Positions 32,040 through 42,712 of a stretch of 64,000 nucleotides of DNA are shown piece after piece. Origin of the DNA: Macrosoma leucophasiata. Lineage: Eukaryota > Arthropoda > Insecta > Lepidoptera > Hedylidae. Below the pieces are notes generated by a model. It ran no database searches, had not been told where the DNA came from, and saw only the letters and a list, made by a program, of their open reading frames with translations. Within the stretch, counting starts at the first letter, position 1; each line of letters starts with the position of its first letter. Where the stretch lies: the NCBI GenBank assembly GCA_036365455.1, contig JAWQUS010000020.1, positions 2,763,001 through 2,827,000 of the forward strand. The letters are read 5' to 3'. Made by a program: the position numbers and the translations under genes.

Positions 32040-32365
32040 ATTTATTGTACCTCTCCTATTATATCTAAAGAGCGGATATTTTTTTTTCGTTTTCTATACA
32101 ATGTGAGATATTGTTGGATAGGTCTTTCAAAAATGTAAGGGATGTGCAAATATCGAATCGCATCGCATATTTCTGCGATGCGGCGTTGCATCACATCGCA
32201 GTTTTATGTGGGAACCCTTAGGCAGGCTCTTCGATGAAAGCTCCTAGGCTTAATTTTTCCGATACCTCTAACATTTTTTGTTATATTACAATCAATTTAC
32301 ACAAAGACAACAATAAAATCATCACATGATTATATTATTGTCTATTTATGTCCACTATTTTAAAA
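32040..32365. other. No recognisable feature
   Basis: Contains GCATCGCATATTTCTGCGATGCGGCG (positions about 32158-32185), a short imperfect palindrome. A similar GATGCGGCGTCGCATCGCA occurs at about 16000. Confidence 0.35.
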
Positions 32366-32491
32366 CGTAACTGCACGCTTGTAATTCCCAGAGGGGTAGG
32401 CAGAGGTAAATGCATGCATTCAAGCATATATGCAAACACCCACGATTCGCCGGTTACGTTTTTGGCCCATGTAACAGGTGGCGAGCCTGTT
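32366..32491 (-). repeat. SINE-A 3' fragment
   Basis: Inverted tail portion, from CGTAACTGCACGC to GGTGGCGAGCCTGTT. Confidence 0.7.
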
Positions 32492-32707
32492 ATATAACTA
32501 TACGTATGTAACTATAATAATATATATGTATATATTTACAAATATAAAAATATATAGAAATATACGATGTACAAGTCATAAATGGAATAGTTTGTTTACT
32601 TTTAAATTACCAATCAAACATTAAATTGCAGATTTTAAAAAGAAGCTTACGTTTGAATGTGTAATACGTGTTAAACTCTCGTGAGTAGCTTATTTCATTC
32701 ATAACGT

Positions 32708-33462
32708 ACTAGCGGCCCGCCCCGGCTTCGCGCGGTGCAATGTTGCCTACCCTCTCCTATTCGTCTTAGCGTGATGATTATATACATAGATATAGCATTA
32801 GGTCTTCCTCGATATCTTTTATAGTTTAGGCAGCGTACGCAAAATAAGTAACTTTTCTGGTTGATTTTTTACACCTTGTGTCTGAAAAACCCAAATAGGT
32901 ATCTTACGGAACCCTATTTTTTCCAAAATAAAATATAGCCTATGTTGCCCGTGGATAGCGTAGCTTTCGAATAGTGAAATAAACTGTAAAAGATATTCCT
33001 CGATATCTTTTATAGTTTAGGCAGCGTACGCAAAATAAGTAACTTTTCTGGTTGATTTTTTAACACCTTGTGTCTGAAAAACCCAAATAGGTATCTTACG
33101 GAACCCTATTTTTTCCAAAATAAAATATAGCCTATGTTGCCCGTGGATAGTGTAGCTTTCGAATAGTGAAATAAACTGTAAAAGATATTCCCCGATATCT
33201 TTTATAGTTTAGGCAGCGTACGCAAAATAAGTAACTTTTCTGGTTGATTTTTTACACCTTGTGTCTGAAAAACCCAAATAGGTATCTTACGGAACCCTAT
33301 TTTTTCCAAAATAAAATATAGCCTATGTTACCCGTGGATAATGTAGCATGTAGCTTTCGAATAGTGAAATATTTTTTAAATCGGCCCAGTAATTATTGAG
33401 CCTATTCATTACAAACGAACAAACAAAAAAATATTACCTCTTTATAATATTAGTTTAGACAA
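32708..33462 (+). repeat. E2-type repeat with a tripled interior
   Basis: Starts CTAGCGGCCCGCCCCGGCTT and ends near CCTCTTTATAATATTAGTTT. Its interior is amplified (next entry). Confidence 0.65.
32805..33375 (+). repeat. Three tandem copies of a 191-bp unit
   Basis: Units start at 32805, 32996 and 33188 (TTCCTCGATATCTTTTATAG) and are nearly identical, differing by single bases and one extra T. The third ends with a small duplication (GTAGCATGTAGC). Confidence 0.93.
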
Positions 33463-33587
33463 GATGCTTTTGTGCAGTGGCCTGGTATAATGCCGATGTG
33501 AGTTGCGAGGCGGAATTGTGCTCATGAATGCGTAAGCACGGAGTATGCTTTTCGAGTTATGTCGATCGTTAATTTTATTATGTTGAA

Positions 33588-33848
33588 CTAGCTGACTCGG
33601 CAAACTTCGTATTGCCTCAGAATGAAATAATGTGTCAAAGAGTTGAATATACGGACTATTTGTATGGGAAAATTAAATTGTGTTTTTTACTATTTCCCTT
33701 CAATTTCTACATATTTTCTTACCTTTTAAACCTTTCCTGGACTTCCGAAAACCATTCATAACCAAAATTAGCCAAATCGGGCCAGCCCTTTTCGAGTTTT
33801 AGCGAGACTATCGAACAGCAATTGATTTTTATATATTTATATAGATTA
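33588..33848 (+). repeat. E1-type repeat, full length
   Basis: AACTAGCTGACTCGGCAAAC head, body, and the tail CAATTGATTTTTATATATTT ATATAGAT. Confidence 0.7.
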
Positions 33849-33859
33849 TACGATATTGA

Positions 33860-34022
33860 ACTACTACTACGCTGAGGTCCTGGGTTCGATTCCCGGGTAA
33901 GGGGTTATCAGAGATTTTGGTGTAAAGTCCTTTATCTCTGGTTCTATTGGGATTTTTCCATTTTGTCGAAATTTCCCAGTACCTCGATTGTGCCCGGAGA
34001 GGTCAACAGGCTCGCCACCAGT
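33860..34022 (+). repeat. SINE-A copy, 5'- and 3'-truncated
   Basis: Starts inside the head (CTACTACTACGCTGAGG) just after the E1 repeat end, and stops in the body. Confidence 0.7.
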
Positions 34023-34106
34023 TACCAGTTCGTGACCTAAACAAAATACGCACCTATTAGGCGTATTGGGAATGTTTCTTATATGCCTACCGGATTGATC
34101 ACTGTG

Positions 34107-34262
34107 TAATGTGACCATACGTTCCTTTTTGAACGGGACAGTCCCGTTTTCAGGTGTCCCGGGAAAACTTTTGAGAAACGAAAATGACCCGTTGTCGGTA
34201 ATCTCAGCAAAAATGTATAGGAAACTAGCCCACCCGACTGAAGTTGTTCTGTAAACGTCCAT
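34107..34262 (+). mobile_element. T5 TIR element, partial copy
   Basis: GTGACCATACGTTCC, CGGGACAGTCCCGTTTT, ATCTCAGCAAAAATGTATAG: matches the right half of the T5 element at 47893-48230 in reverse. Confidence 0.6.
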
Positions 34263-34267
34263 CCCAA

Positions 34268-34440
34268 ATTTTAATATTTTTTGACGTTCGTTAGTCTCGC
34301 TAAAACTCGAGAACGGCGGGACCGATTTAGCTAATTTTGGTTTTCAATGATTTCTGGAAGCCTAGTGAAGGTTTAAAAGGTAAGAAAATATGAACAAATT
34401 GAAGGGGAATAATAAAAAACCATAGATTTATTATCTACTT
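34268..34440 (-). repeat. E1-type repeat, partial
   Basis: GACGTTCGTTAGTCTCGCTA and the following body; inverted. Confidence 0.6.
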
Positions 34441-35290
34441 CGTTAGATAGATTGGCAATACAAAGAGACAGAATATATTATACGCATGTGTGAGAGCGAG
34501 ATAGATAGGCAGGGCCATTTACAGACACGTTCTCGGCCTGAGACAGCTTGGCGTTAGTCGTGAACACAACAATTTCCTTTTATTTGTATTAAATTTAAGG
34601 TTTACTGGTGTTTATTCTACATTAATAATTATGGTTACATGTGCAGTACCTAAATGAAACGCATTTAAGAATGTAAACCCACTTATTCATTAATTTCACA
34701 TGTAAGTACGAATTAAATGTGTGGCTCTCTAAATGCAAGGATTTAGTTCTGATACAACACTTTTATACATAAACGGATAGACAACATTAACAGGTTTTAT
34801 AATATGAATGCTTTGAATGCATAAGAATTAACTATAAAATAATAACAAATACGTGAATTACTTCTATTTTATAACCTCACCTTTGTAGGGATTTTACCAT
34901 ATCGATATTTGTATATGTCAATCAAGGATATTTTATATAATTAACCTCTTTAGTGTTCATCACTAAAGAGGTTAATCATATAAAATATCCTCCTACCTTA
35001 TTTAATGCATATATTAAAAGTTTAGAGTTTCATGGCCAAACTGCGCTGTTATAAATATTATAAAAATAATATAATAACAATAGAAAAATGGCTAACAATG
35101 ATAAAAATAAATCGACTATATTGTAATGCAGCAAGCACTTTGAACAAAAAGGTCTTTGAATAAAAATATCTACGTTATTTCTTTATTATTTACTATCTGT
35201 CTCTTTGTCTCCTTTGCTGCCTTTTTATTCTTAGTATGTTCTTAGGTTTTCGCTAGCTGCACTCATTGAAATAAAACTAGTTTTCGGATT
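34441..35290. other. Unassigned, contains a long hairpin
   Basis: AT-rich; the only structured item is the 34925-34991 hairpin described separately. Confidence 0.4.
34925..34991. repeat. 31-bp-arm hairpin, 5-nt loop
   Basis: Arms 34925-34955 and 34961-34991 pair with a single mismatch around loop TTCAT. Confidence 0.95.
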
Positions 35291-35299
35291 TATCTCGCG

Positions 35300-35826
35300 T
35301 ATATTCTTCTATTACTACGAAACTCACACATCGACTTTAACAAAATACATACACACAATTTCACACACATAAATGTGTGTGTGTGAAATTGTGTGTCACA
35401 TGTCGGCGACAGCGGCTTCTCGGAAACAAACTGATCAGTCGCTCGACCGATCCGCGTATCGTATAAGGTATACCTATCACTCCGCCCGATTGTGTTGTTT
35501 GAATCAGTCCGAAACAAGACTGCCGATATTATCGCATTATTTAGTTTTAAAGAATCATATAACAGTTTTATTAGATATTAAAAATTACTTACATATGAAA
35601 GGTAACGCTATCTTTTTGGAAACTTTATGTGTCAGATTTCTTTTTAAAGCAAAAATACAGAGCAAATGGTCATTTTTAGGACGACAGTTCAGTCGCACAA
35701 CTAGATTTAGTCTAATGAGCAGTCCGCCTGCAATTAGTTTTTATTTACGCATAGGACCATTTGGGCTTATACTTTGACAGAAGGGAAAGGTCCGGAGTGG
35801 CCGGTGACCCGTGTTGCTCTATGGTT
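35300..35826 (-). mobile_element. T1-related TIR element, enlarged and diverged
   Basis: TATTACTACGAAACTCACAC on the left and GTGTTGCTCTATG on the right match T1. The interior has extra sequence (about 35400-35640) and an ACACACAATTTCACACACAT hairpin. Confidence 0.5.
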
Positions 35827-35829
35827 GTG

Positions 35830-36370
35830 CATGACATGCCTTCTAACGTGTACTAGCTAACAGTTTATTTTTTGTTATAGTTTCTATGTATTTATTGCAA
35901 TACACTATTGTGATGCATATTCATTGCAGTTGTTAGTAGATACAAAATGATAGGTACTTTTGTTGGCAGGTAACAATGAAACGAAAACGGAAAGTATCGT
36001 CTTAAGTCTACAGAGATATATCGCTAGTGCCCAGCACCTCCAAAGAAAATGTGTCTGATCTAGGCAACACACCATTTCTTCCAAGTCTACGGCATTTCTA
36101 TAGTAAATTAATTATGGTTGGAGGAAAATAATAATAAAAAAAAATTGTTTGTAGTTTTATTTATATAAAAATATTTCCTGGTTGATGTGTGTAAAATCAG
36201 AAGATAAATCTATCTTCTGATTTATCTTATATTTATCTATCACAGATTTTAATATCGACATCGATCATCGATATCGATATTAAAATCTGAAGTTTTTGCA
36301 GCACTATTTTGCTCGCACACAAACACATGTCACGCACTGACGTAATCCGAATTTGGTCTCGTCCCGACTA
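35830..36370. other. Unassigned, with two short palindromes
   Basis: 36194-36223 and 36243-36289 are near-perfect palindromes (the second has 23-bp arms around a single base). Otherwise AT-rich. Confidence 0.4.
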
Positions 36371-36374
36371 CTCA

Positions 36375-36506
36375 ATTGCCAATCTTTAGTATTATACATC
36401 TACGTAAAAAACAAATTTCATTTTCCCATACAAATACGAGTAGTATAAATCTTTGACACATTATTTCATTGTGAGGCAATACGAAGTTTGCCGGGTCAGC
36501 TAGTCA
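36375..36506 (-). repeat. E1-type repeat, head half
   Basis: Inverted; ends GCAATACGAAGTTTGCCGGG then TCAGCTAG. Confidence 0.6.
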
Positions 36507-36956
36507 TTTATAAATTATACTCTCAAAAGCAATCGATAGCGATACCTGAGGTACTTAAAACGATACTTAAAGAAGGGCGTTAGAGCTGGGCGTTCGTAAG
36601 TAAGCCTTCCCCTGGGTTAATTTGGTTAAATTTGAGATTTTTTTTTATGTTAGGGAAGTGGCAAACAAGCATGCAGCTCACATCGATGTGAAGTGATTAC
36701 TGCAGCCTATAAAAAACACACAAAGACCATGGTCAAAATGCAGATGCGTTACCACTCCTGAAGCCTAAGGTGTTATGCCCCTGTGCCGGGAATTACAGGG
36801 CCGTACATTACCACCTGACCGGAACACGATAGTCCTGAACACTACCATTTAACGGCAAGTATATTTATTAGGTAATGCGGTGGTGCCTAGCTCCGTCACT
36901 GGAGCCCTACCACCAGTAAATGTCCCGTTTTGAGTAATGATAAAAATGGTCACGTT
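36507..36956 (-). mobile_element. T5 TIR element split by SINE-B
   Basis: Reverse orientation of 47893-48230: AGCAATCGATAGCGATACC on the left and TGTCCCGTTTTGAGTAATGA to GGTCACGTTA on the right. The SINE-B at 36638-36917 sits inside. Confidence 0.65.
36638..36917 (-). repeat. SINE-B copy nested in T5
   Basis: Full-length inverted copy. Confidence 0.85.
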
Positions 36957-36966
36957 ATCACCGCAG

Positions 36967-37026
36967 CCAAAGAACGTCCACTGCTGGAGAAAGCGGGGGC
37001 TTTCTCCAGCAGTGGACGTTCTTTGG
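36967..37026. repeat. 28-bp-arm perfect hairpin, 4-nt loop
   Basis: Left arm 36967-36994, loop GGGG, right arm 36999-37026; every base pairs. Confidence 0.97.
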
Positions 37027-37200
37027 CCCCAAAGACGCACGTGAACACAACAGTGTCGTGCTGGGAGAATACACCATAAACGCAACGCTTGGCATTCGAA
37101 TTGTTATCGCGGGACGCTGCTGCAAATGCCACGTTATTACATTAGCTACCCTATTGGAATGGTTTAACTGCCAGTGTTTAGTCGACTGACAACATGAATA
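37027..37200 (-). repeat. Repeat G fragment, diverged
   Basis: CACCATAAACGCAACGCTTGG, CTATTGGAATGGTTTAACTG correspond to G blocks. Weak. Confidence 0.4.
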
Positions 37201-37204
37201 CAGA

Positions 37205-37460
37205 CGTGAAGTAACGTTTTTATATAAGACATAGTCGAGAGATGTATTAATAAATAACACACAAATCCGCATTACAAGTGTATTGACAAGTGAGTAAATA
37301 ATGTACTATGTAATGACCTAGTTCCGGCTAACGAGATATCGACGTCGCGCGAGGATTTGCTGGAAACCGCACGACGACCCAGTTTTACTCTGTTTTAGTA
37401 AACATTTTCATATTATAACGTGTAGAGCTTAAAACAAATATAATACAACGAATATAATAT
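37205..37460. other. No recognisable feature
   Basis: Nothing assigned. Confidence 0.35.
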
Positions 37461-37461
37461 A

Positions 37462-37516
37462 ATCCCCGAAGGGGTAGGCAGAAGTTGCATACATGCAAAC
37501 ACCTAGGATTCGCCGG
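37462..37516 (-). repeat. SINE-A 3' fragment
   Basis: CCCCGAAGGGGTAGGCAGA and CATGCAAACACC. Confidence 0.55.
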
Positions 37517-37519
37517 TTT

Positions 37520-37733
37520 TACTGGTGATAGAGCTCCAGTGACGGAGCTCGCGGGCGTAGGCACCACCGCATTACCTAATATACTTGCCGCTAAATGGTA
37601 GTGTTCAGCACTATCGTGTTCCGGTCAGGTGGTAATGTACGGCCCTGTAATTTCCGGCACAGAGGCATAACACCTTAGGCCTCAGGAGAGGTAGCGCATC
37701 TTCATTTTGAACTCGGGTCTTTGTGTGAGTGTA
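37520..37733 (+). repeat. SINE-B copy, 3'-truncated
   Basis: Complete head, lost after GTCTTTGTGTGAGTGTA. Confidence 0.8.
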
Positions 37734-37819
37734 TAGACAAAACAAACTCGGTGGAGTCTTTTCAAAATATGTTCACTTACAACTGATTTCACAATATGAT
37801 ACTTATAACTACGAGTATG

Positions 37820-38147
37820 TTGAGCGTAGGCACTACCGCATTACTTAATTCTACTTACCGCCGGTAGTGTTCAACGCTACGTGTTCCGGTTAGGCTATTT
37901 CCGGCACAGAGGCACAACAACTTAAACCTCAGGAGTGGGTACGCATCTGCAATTAAATCTGTGGTAGTGTTCAGCACTATTGTGCTCCGGTTAGATGGTA
38001 ATGTTGGGCCCCGTAATAACTGTATCACAGGAACATAACAACTTAGATCGAAGGGGTAACAATGCATCTGCATTTTGACTGATGGTTTTTGTGTGTCTAG
38101 GTATAGGTTGCAGTCATCACTTATCCATGTAAGCTGCTTGCTTAATT
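37820..38147 (+). repeat. Two overlapping SINE-B pieces
   Basis: 37820-37965 is a head/middle part. At about 37966 the sequence restarts at GGTAGTGTTCAGCACTATTG and runs to the 3' end. Confidence 0.65.
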
Positions 38148-38157
38148 GTTTTATATT

Positions 38158-38440
38158 ATTTCGCATTAACACATGCTTGTGAAATATATTTTATTTTAAA
38201 AGAAAAATGGAAAGAAAAATTTGACTTCAGGCGAGACTCGAACTCGCGGCCTACTGAGAATCTAGTTCAGCCGCTCTTCCAATTGAGCTACTGAAGCCCT
38301 GCCCGATTTGTCAAATCTTTCCTTCACATCTATTGCATTGCTTTATGGTAGCAGCAGCGCCATCTATTGCCAACTATGCGAGTTCGAGTCTCGCCTGAAG
38401 TCAAATTTTTCTTTCCATTTTTCTTTTAAAATAAGCTGCT
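38158..38440. mobile_element. tRNA-bearing foldback element F, copy 2
   Basis: Left arm CGCATTAACACATGCTTGTG, AAAGAAAAATGGAAAGAAAA, then a full inverted tRNA-like unit (38223-38297). The right arm restarts inside the tRNA-like T arm (GCGAGTTCGAGTCTCGCCTG) and mirrors the flank (TTTTTCTTTCCATTTTTCTT). Spacer: GCAGCAGCGCCATCTATTGC. Confidence 0.75.
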
Positions 38441-38561
38441 TGCTTGTTTGTGACATTCGTTACATTCAAATAATACAGGTAAAATGTACCAATCTGATTA
38501 TATGAGAACTATGACACTGTGGGCTAAAAACGTCTTGGTACATTTTGTATATTATATACAA

Positions 38562-38985
38562 TAAGATCGCAAGATCAGCGGTGTATCACTCACCGATCGC
38601 GTTCGTAATGAAGATGTAAGAAAGAGACTTTGTGTGAATGATAGTATCGGTGTAAAAATGAAAAAAGGCATGCTCCGATGGTTCGGGCATATAGAAAGAA
38701 TGTCGAATGAGCGAATGACTAAACAGATATACAATGCGAATGTGGATGGTTGCAGAGGCCCAGGAAGACCAAGGCTGACCTACCATGACCAAATAGGTCG
38801 AGTTCTGTCTGATGGTGGTGTCAAAAGTCTTAGGAATCGGCGTGCATGTATGAAGAGAATGATGAAGGTAGACGAGGCACGAGAGGTTTGTCAGAACCGG
38901 GATGTCTGGCGCTCTACACTCTCTGCCTACCCCGTTAGGGACCTGGCGTGAAGATACATACATACATACATACATATACAATAAT
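38562..38985 (+). mobile_element. RTE-type LINE 3' end, copy R3
   Basis: The longest of four copies. Reading frame: VSLTDRVRNEDVRKRL then KKGMLRWFGHIERM, GPGRPRLTYHD and ending PVRDLA-stop, a conserved C-terminus of RTE-like ORFs. Tail CTCTGCCTACCCCGTTAGGG, ACCTGGCGTGAAG, then ACAT repeats. Confidence 0.8.
38634..38951 (+). pseudogene. C-terminal fragment of an RTE-type reverse transcriptase ORF
   Basis: Open for 105 codons without the polymerase or endonuclease domains, which lay upstream and were lost by 5' truncation. Not a functional gene. Confidence 0.75.
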
Positions 38986-38997
38986 ATACATATACAA

Positions 38998-39306
38998 ACT
39001 GCCTCAGTAGCGTAGTGGTAGCAGGCCACTACTATTGCGCTGGAGGTCCTGGGTTCGATTCCCGGGTCGGGGACTATCAGAGATAACGGTTTAAAATCCT
39101 TTATATCTGCTTCTATTGGGATTTTTCCATTTTCTGGAAGTTTCCCAGTACCCCGGAGTTTGGTAATGTGCCCGGAGATGGCAACAGGTTCGCCACCTGT
39201 TACATGGGCCAAAACGTAACCGGCGAGTCGTGGGTGTTTGCATGTATGATTGAATGCATGCATTTACCTCTGCCTACCCCCTCGGGGATTACAGGCGTGA
39301 AGTTAC
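38998..39306 (+). repeat. SINE-A copy, full length
   Basis: Directly follows the ACAT tail of the R3 LINE fragment. Head, B-box and GGCGTGAAGTTACG tail complete. Confidence 0.88.
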
Positions 39307-39309
39307 GGT

Positions 39310-39654
39310 ACATATATAAACATCTTAGTTAAATATATGTATAATCAAATCTAGAACTGTTAAGTAATTGTCTTGTTGTCTTAATTCTTATTGTATATCT
39401 TATTTAGATTTACGAATTATTGCTTACTTTATGCTTTGAACTTAACATACACTTTGTTTATCTGCAAATGTGTACAAGGCTAGACGCTTAATGGATTTTG
39501 TAAACTGGGTCTCAAAGCGCCCAAAATACAGGCTCTGCCTAGTTTGGGGTCGGATGGCTAATAAGCATAAGAAAAGTCAATCCTGTATTCGTTTAGTTTT
39601 AAATATTCTCATGTACGAATGTCTTTGTGAATGCAATAAATGATTTATGAAGTA
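39310..39654. other. No recognisable feature
   Basis: Nothing assigned. Confidence 0.35.
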
Positions 39655-39950
39655 TAATGAGACAGTAAAAATCGAGTGTCTGTACGTTAAATATTTTTCC
39701 AAAAAACTGATAAGGGGGCAATTAAAGAAGATTGTTTATCTTTAACAATTTTTGGAATTTTTGTGTCTCTCTGTCTGGTACGTTATAACTTCGAAACTAC
39801 TTAACAGATTTGATTTCACAGGTGGATCACATATAATTAGGAGCGTTGTCAAAAATTGTTTGTTTCATCTAAATTGATACAGGGAAAAAAAGGTTATGCT
39901 TGAAAATTAACTTCAAGTACTGCTTCAAAAATTCCTAATTCCTAATGACC
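39655..39950 (-). repeat. E3-type repeat
   Basis: Inverted relative of 4905-5365 (CCAAAAAACTGATAAGGGGG, GAAAATTAACTTCAAGTACTG). Confidence 0.55.
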
Positions 39951-40039
39951 CAGTAATAGGCTGCGTCAACTTTTAAGAGGCAAAGATTATGAATGTTATT
40001 ATTTTCAGTTTAATATCGTAGCAATGTAACCTTATCGAT

Positions 40040-40293
40040 CTATATATATAAAAATCAATTGCTGTTCGTTAGTCTCGCTAAAACTCAATAGCGGCTGGAC
40101 CGATTTGGCTAATTTATGTTTTAAATGATTTCTGTAAGTAAAGGGAATGTTTAAAAGGTAAGAAAATATGAAGAAATTGAAGGGAAATAGTAAAAACTAC
40201 AATTTTATTTTTCCCTACAAATAGTCCGTATTTAACAAACCTTTGACATATTATTTCATTGTGAGGCAATACGAAGTTTGCCGGGATAGCTAG
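40040..40293 (-). repeat. E1-type repeat, full length
   Basis: ATCTATATATATAAAAATCA to GCCGGGATAGCTAGT; inverted. Confidence 0.7.
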
Positions 40294-40294
40294 T

Positions 40295-40795
40295 GGGTAT
40301 ATAAAATTGGCACGGAAATAGGATACTGTAGAATTTACTATACATCTATTATAGGTCTAGTCAATTGTAGTTTCCACAGGTTACGTGAAAAGCGACCTAG
40401 CTAGTGCATAATATTTATTTCTTTATTTATTTATTTATTTATTTATAACAGGTTCTTTTGTACTTACAGCTTAGCCAAAACGCACACAAGATAAATTACA
40501 GTACACACATTTAATATGAGATAGACTATATTCGTAGGAGATAGATAATAAACATTGGATATTATACAACGCGCACGCAATTATGAAAATGAAATGGAGA
40601 GTCGTGGATGTATGCATGATATAATATCCATTTTAATCTTTCATGTTGTATCGTGCAAAGCTTGTGCATTAATACAATTATTCAACCTAGTTACCTTTGG
40701 AGTACTCAGGTCTTGCCATGGTAGCTATATTTTATGTTATCGTGATGCTGATGGCGAAAATACAGTGGACTGAACAACAATATATGATATGAAAA
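40295..40795. other. Unassigned, with (TTTA)n
   Basis: TTTA microsatellite at about 40412-40446. The 72-codon frame at 40555-40773 has no recognisable domain. Confidence 0.35.
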
Positions 40796-41071
40796 CGTAA
40801 CTTCACGTCTGTAATTCCCAAAGGGGTAGGCAGAGGTAAATGCATACATCAAACACCTTTGATTCGCCAGTTATGTTTTCGCCCATGTAACAGGTGGCGA
40901 GCCTGTTGACTCCGAACACATTACCAAACTCCGAGGTACTGGGAATTTTCCGTAAATGGTAATATCCACGTAGAACCAGAGATTGATAAATTGACAGTCC
41001 GCGTGCCGGGACTCGAACCCAGGATTCCAGTGTAGTAGTAGTGGCTTGCTACCACTATACTACTGGGTCAG
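40796..41071 (-). repeat. SINE-A copy
   Basis: Inverted, diverged (B-box complement GGACTCGAACCC). Confidence 0.75.
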
Positions 41072-41373
41072 TTTATGTGATAAATTATAACGTATTTCAA
41101 CAAATATTCTTAATTAATTAAACTCTAGTCACGCGTATTCTATTCCCGAAGCGGTAAGTAGAGGAAAATATAAAAATAACTATGTGTTGTTTCCAATAAA
41201 TCCCTGTTATTTCTAAGTTATCAACTTAGGAATAACTGCCACCATCCTGCATTCTACCGTTTGCTCGATGTCATTTTTCCCCATTTTTTCTTTAAAATGA
41301 CTCGCAATTTAAAAAAAAAAATTTTTTTATTGCGAAAAAAAAATGTTTTCGCAGGTTTTCGCGAGATTCATAC

Positions 41374-41503
41374 ATTGTAGAAATTAAATTTGCGGAGTCT
41401 GCCCGTGACCACGGTAGCTGGAAAGCGACCGAAACGTCGGGTATAAGAAGAAGTTTGGGAGTGTTGTATACGCGAGAAAATCCGCAAATTTAATTTCTAC
41501 AAT
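41374..41503. mobile_element. T7 inverted-repeat element with GACCGAAACGTCGG motif
   Basis: Perfect 23-bp inverted repeats (41374-41396 and 41481-41503; ATTGTAGAAATTAAATTTGC...). They flank GCCCGTGACCACGGTAGCT and AAAGCGACCGAAACGTCGG, a motif that recurs at 56510-56560. Both halves can form short stems. Confidence 0.6.
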
Positions 41504-41666
41504 AAAAATAATGACTACGATATGATTGATATATTTCATATATCCGTATCCATAACCGGATTTGATATGTTATATTCGTGACATCCCTATTTACGAACAA
41601 AATGTATTAGAGATATACAAAAACCGTAGGGGGTGAAGAAAAGATTTCAACGTCTTCGTATGGGCA

Positions 41667-41724
41667 GGGTTCAATCCGTGGATGAGTGAGGTACCCATAC
41701 CTCACTCATCCATGGATTGAACCC
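41667..41724. repeat. 27-bp-arm hairpin, 4-nt loop
   Basis: Arms 41667-41693 and 41698-41724, one mismatch, loop CCCA. Confidence 0.95.
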
Positions 41725-42227
41725 ATTGCATCGTCATACTTTAGCATTAACAAATTTGTTAAAGTACCAGTTAAGCAAAAATGAGTAACACCTTTTGAAA
41801 ATTATTATATGCTCACACGAGTATCAAGGATTCACAGTGATTGACACAACTGGCCCTATTTGAGGTCAAAATGGAGTCAACATTGCTTTAGCGTTAAAGT
41901 ATGTCGAAGCATCACAGATTTATTGTTTTTTTAGATTAAAGTCCATACCGGCTACGTGGGATAAACCTAAAGTTTTCAAATATTAAAAACCATAGAGAGG
42001 TAGAAGCCAGTGAATAGTTTTATTGCTTTTTAAAATTGCCATCGTTTCTTTAAGGGCTCTACCTCAGGCCATTGCCAGGGCAACGTCATCACTTACCATT
42101 CATTTGAACTATATGGTCACTTTATTTACATAAAAAGAAGAATATATTAAGCCAAAGGTCAAGACTACTGAAATTGGCAATGAAAAAGGACAACAGTATA
42201 ACTTAAAGGCTCGCCAATAAGCTTCTT

Positions 42228-42515
42228 ACTGGTGGTAGAGTTTCAGTGTAGGAGCTCGAGGGCGGAGGCACCACCGCATCACCTAATTTATCTGCCGCTA
42301 AATGGTAGTGTTCAGCACTAGCCTGTTCCGGTTAGATTGTAATGTATGGCCCCGTAATATATCTATCACAGAGACAATATCTAAGGTCTCAGGGGTGGCA
42401 ACGCATCTGCATTTTAACCTCTGGTTTTTATGAAGATGTCTTTAGGCTGCAGTCATCGCTTAACATCAATGTGAGCTGCATAATTGTTTGCCACCATCCT
42501 TACATTAAAAAAAAT
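42228..42515 (+). repeat. SINE-B copy, diverged subfamily
   Basis: ACTGGTGGTAGAGTTTCAGT head to CACCATCCTTACATTAAAAA tail. Confidence 0.8.
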
Positions 42516-42552
42516 ATCTACGCATAGAATATATAATAATATAGAAAAATTG

Positions 42553-42666
42553 ATACGCATCTGCATTTCGACCCCTGGTCTTTCTGTGGGTGTCTATAGG
42601 CTGCAGTTATCACTTAACATCAATGTAAACTGCATGCTTGTTTGCCACCTTTGTAACATAAAAAAG
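42553..42666 (+). repeat. SINE-B copy, 5'-truncated
   Basis: TACGCATCTGCATTTCGACC to an A run, immediately before the Jockey-like LINE. Confidence 0.7.
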
Positions 42667-42712
42667 AAGCGAAATATCACCCCAAAAAAGAGCCGGTGGG
42701 CCCGGGCCGATA

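Larger units (their letters stand above)
41075..42227. other. Largely unassigned interval
   Basis: Contains the T7 inverted repeat and the 41667-41724 hairpin listed separately. Otherwise no gene or known repeat. Confidence 0.4.

Noticed and set aside
32158..32190. Operator-like palindrome GCATCGCA...TGCGATGC
   Set aside because: Short, imperfect and similar to another isolated GATGCGGCGTCGCATCGCA near 16000; probably a dispersed repeat edge rather than a regulatory site.
35373..35777. 134-codon plus-strand open frame
   Set aside because: Starts inside an AC/GT hairpin, lies in a diverged T1 element, no recognisable domain.
38586..39263. 225-codon minus-strand open frame
   Set aside because: Runs through a SINE-A and the RTE LINE fragment in antisense; chance frame.
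41400..41445. Hammerhead ribozyme
   Set aside because: GAAAC and GTC strings are present, but the CTGANGA core could not be found; kept only as a motif for checking.
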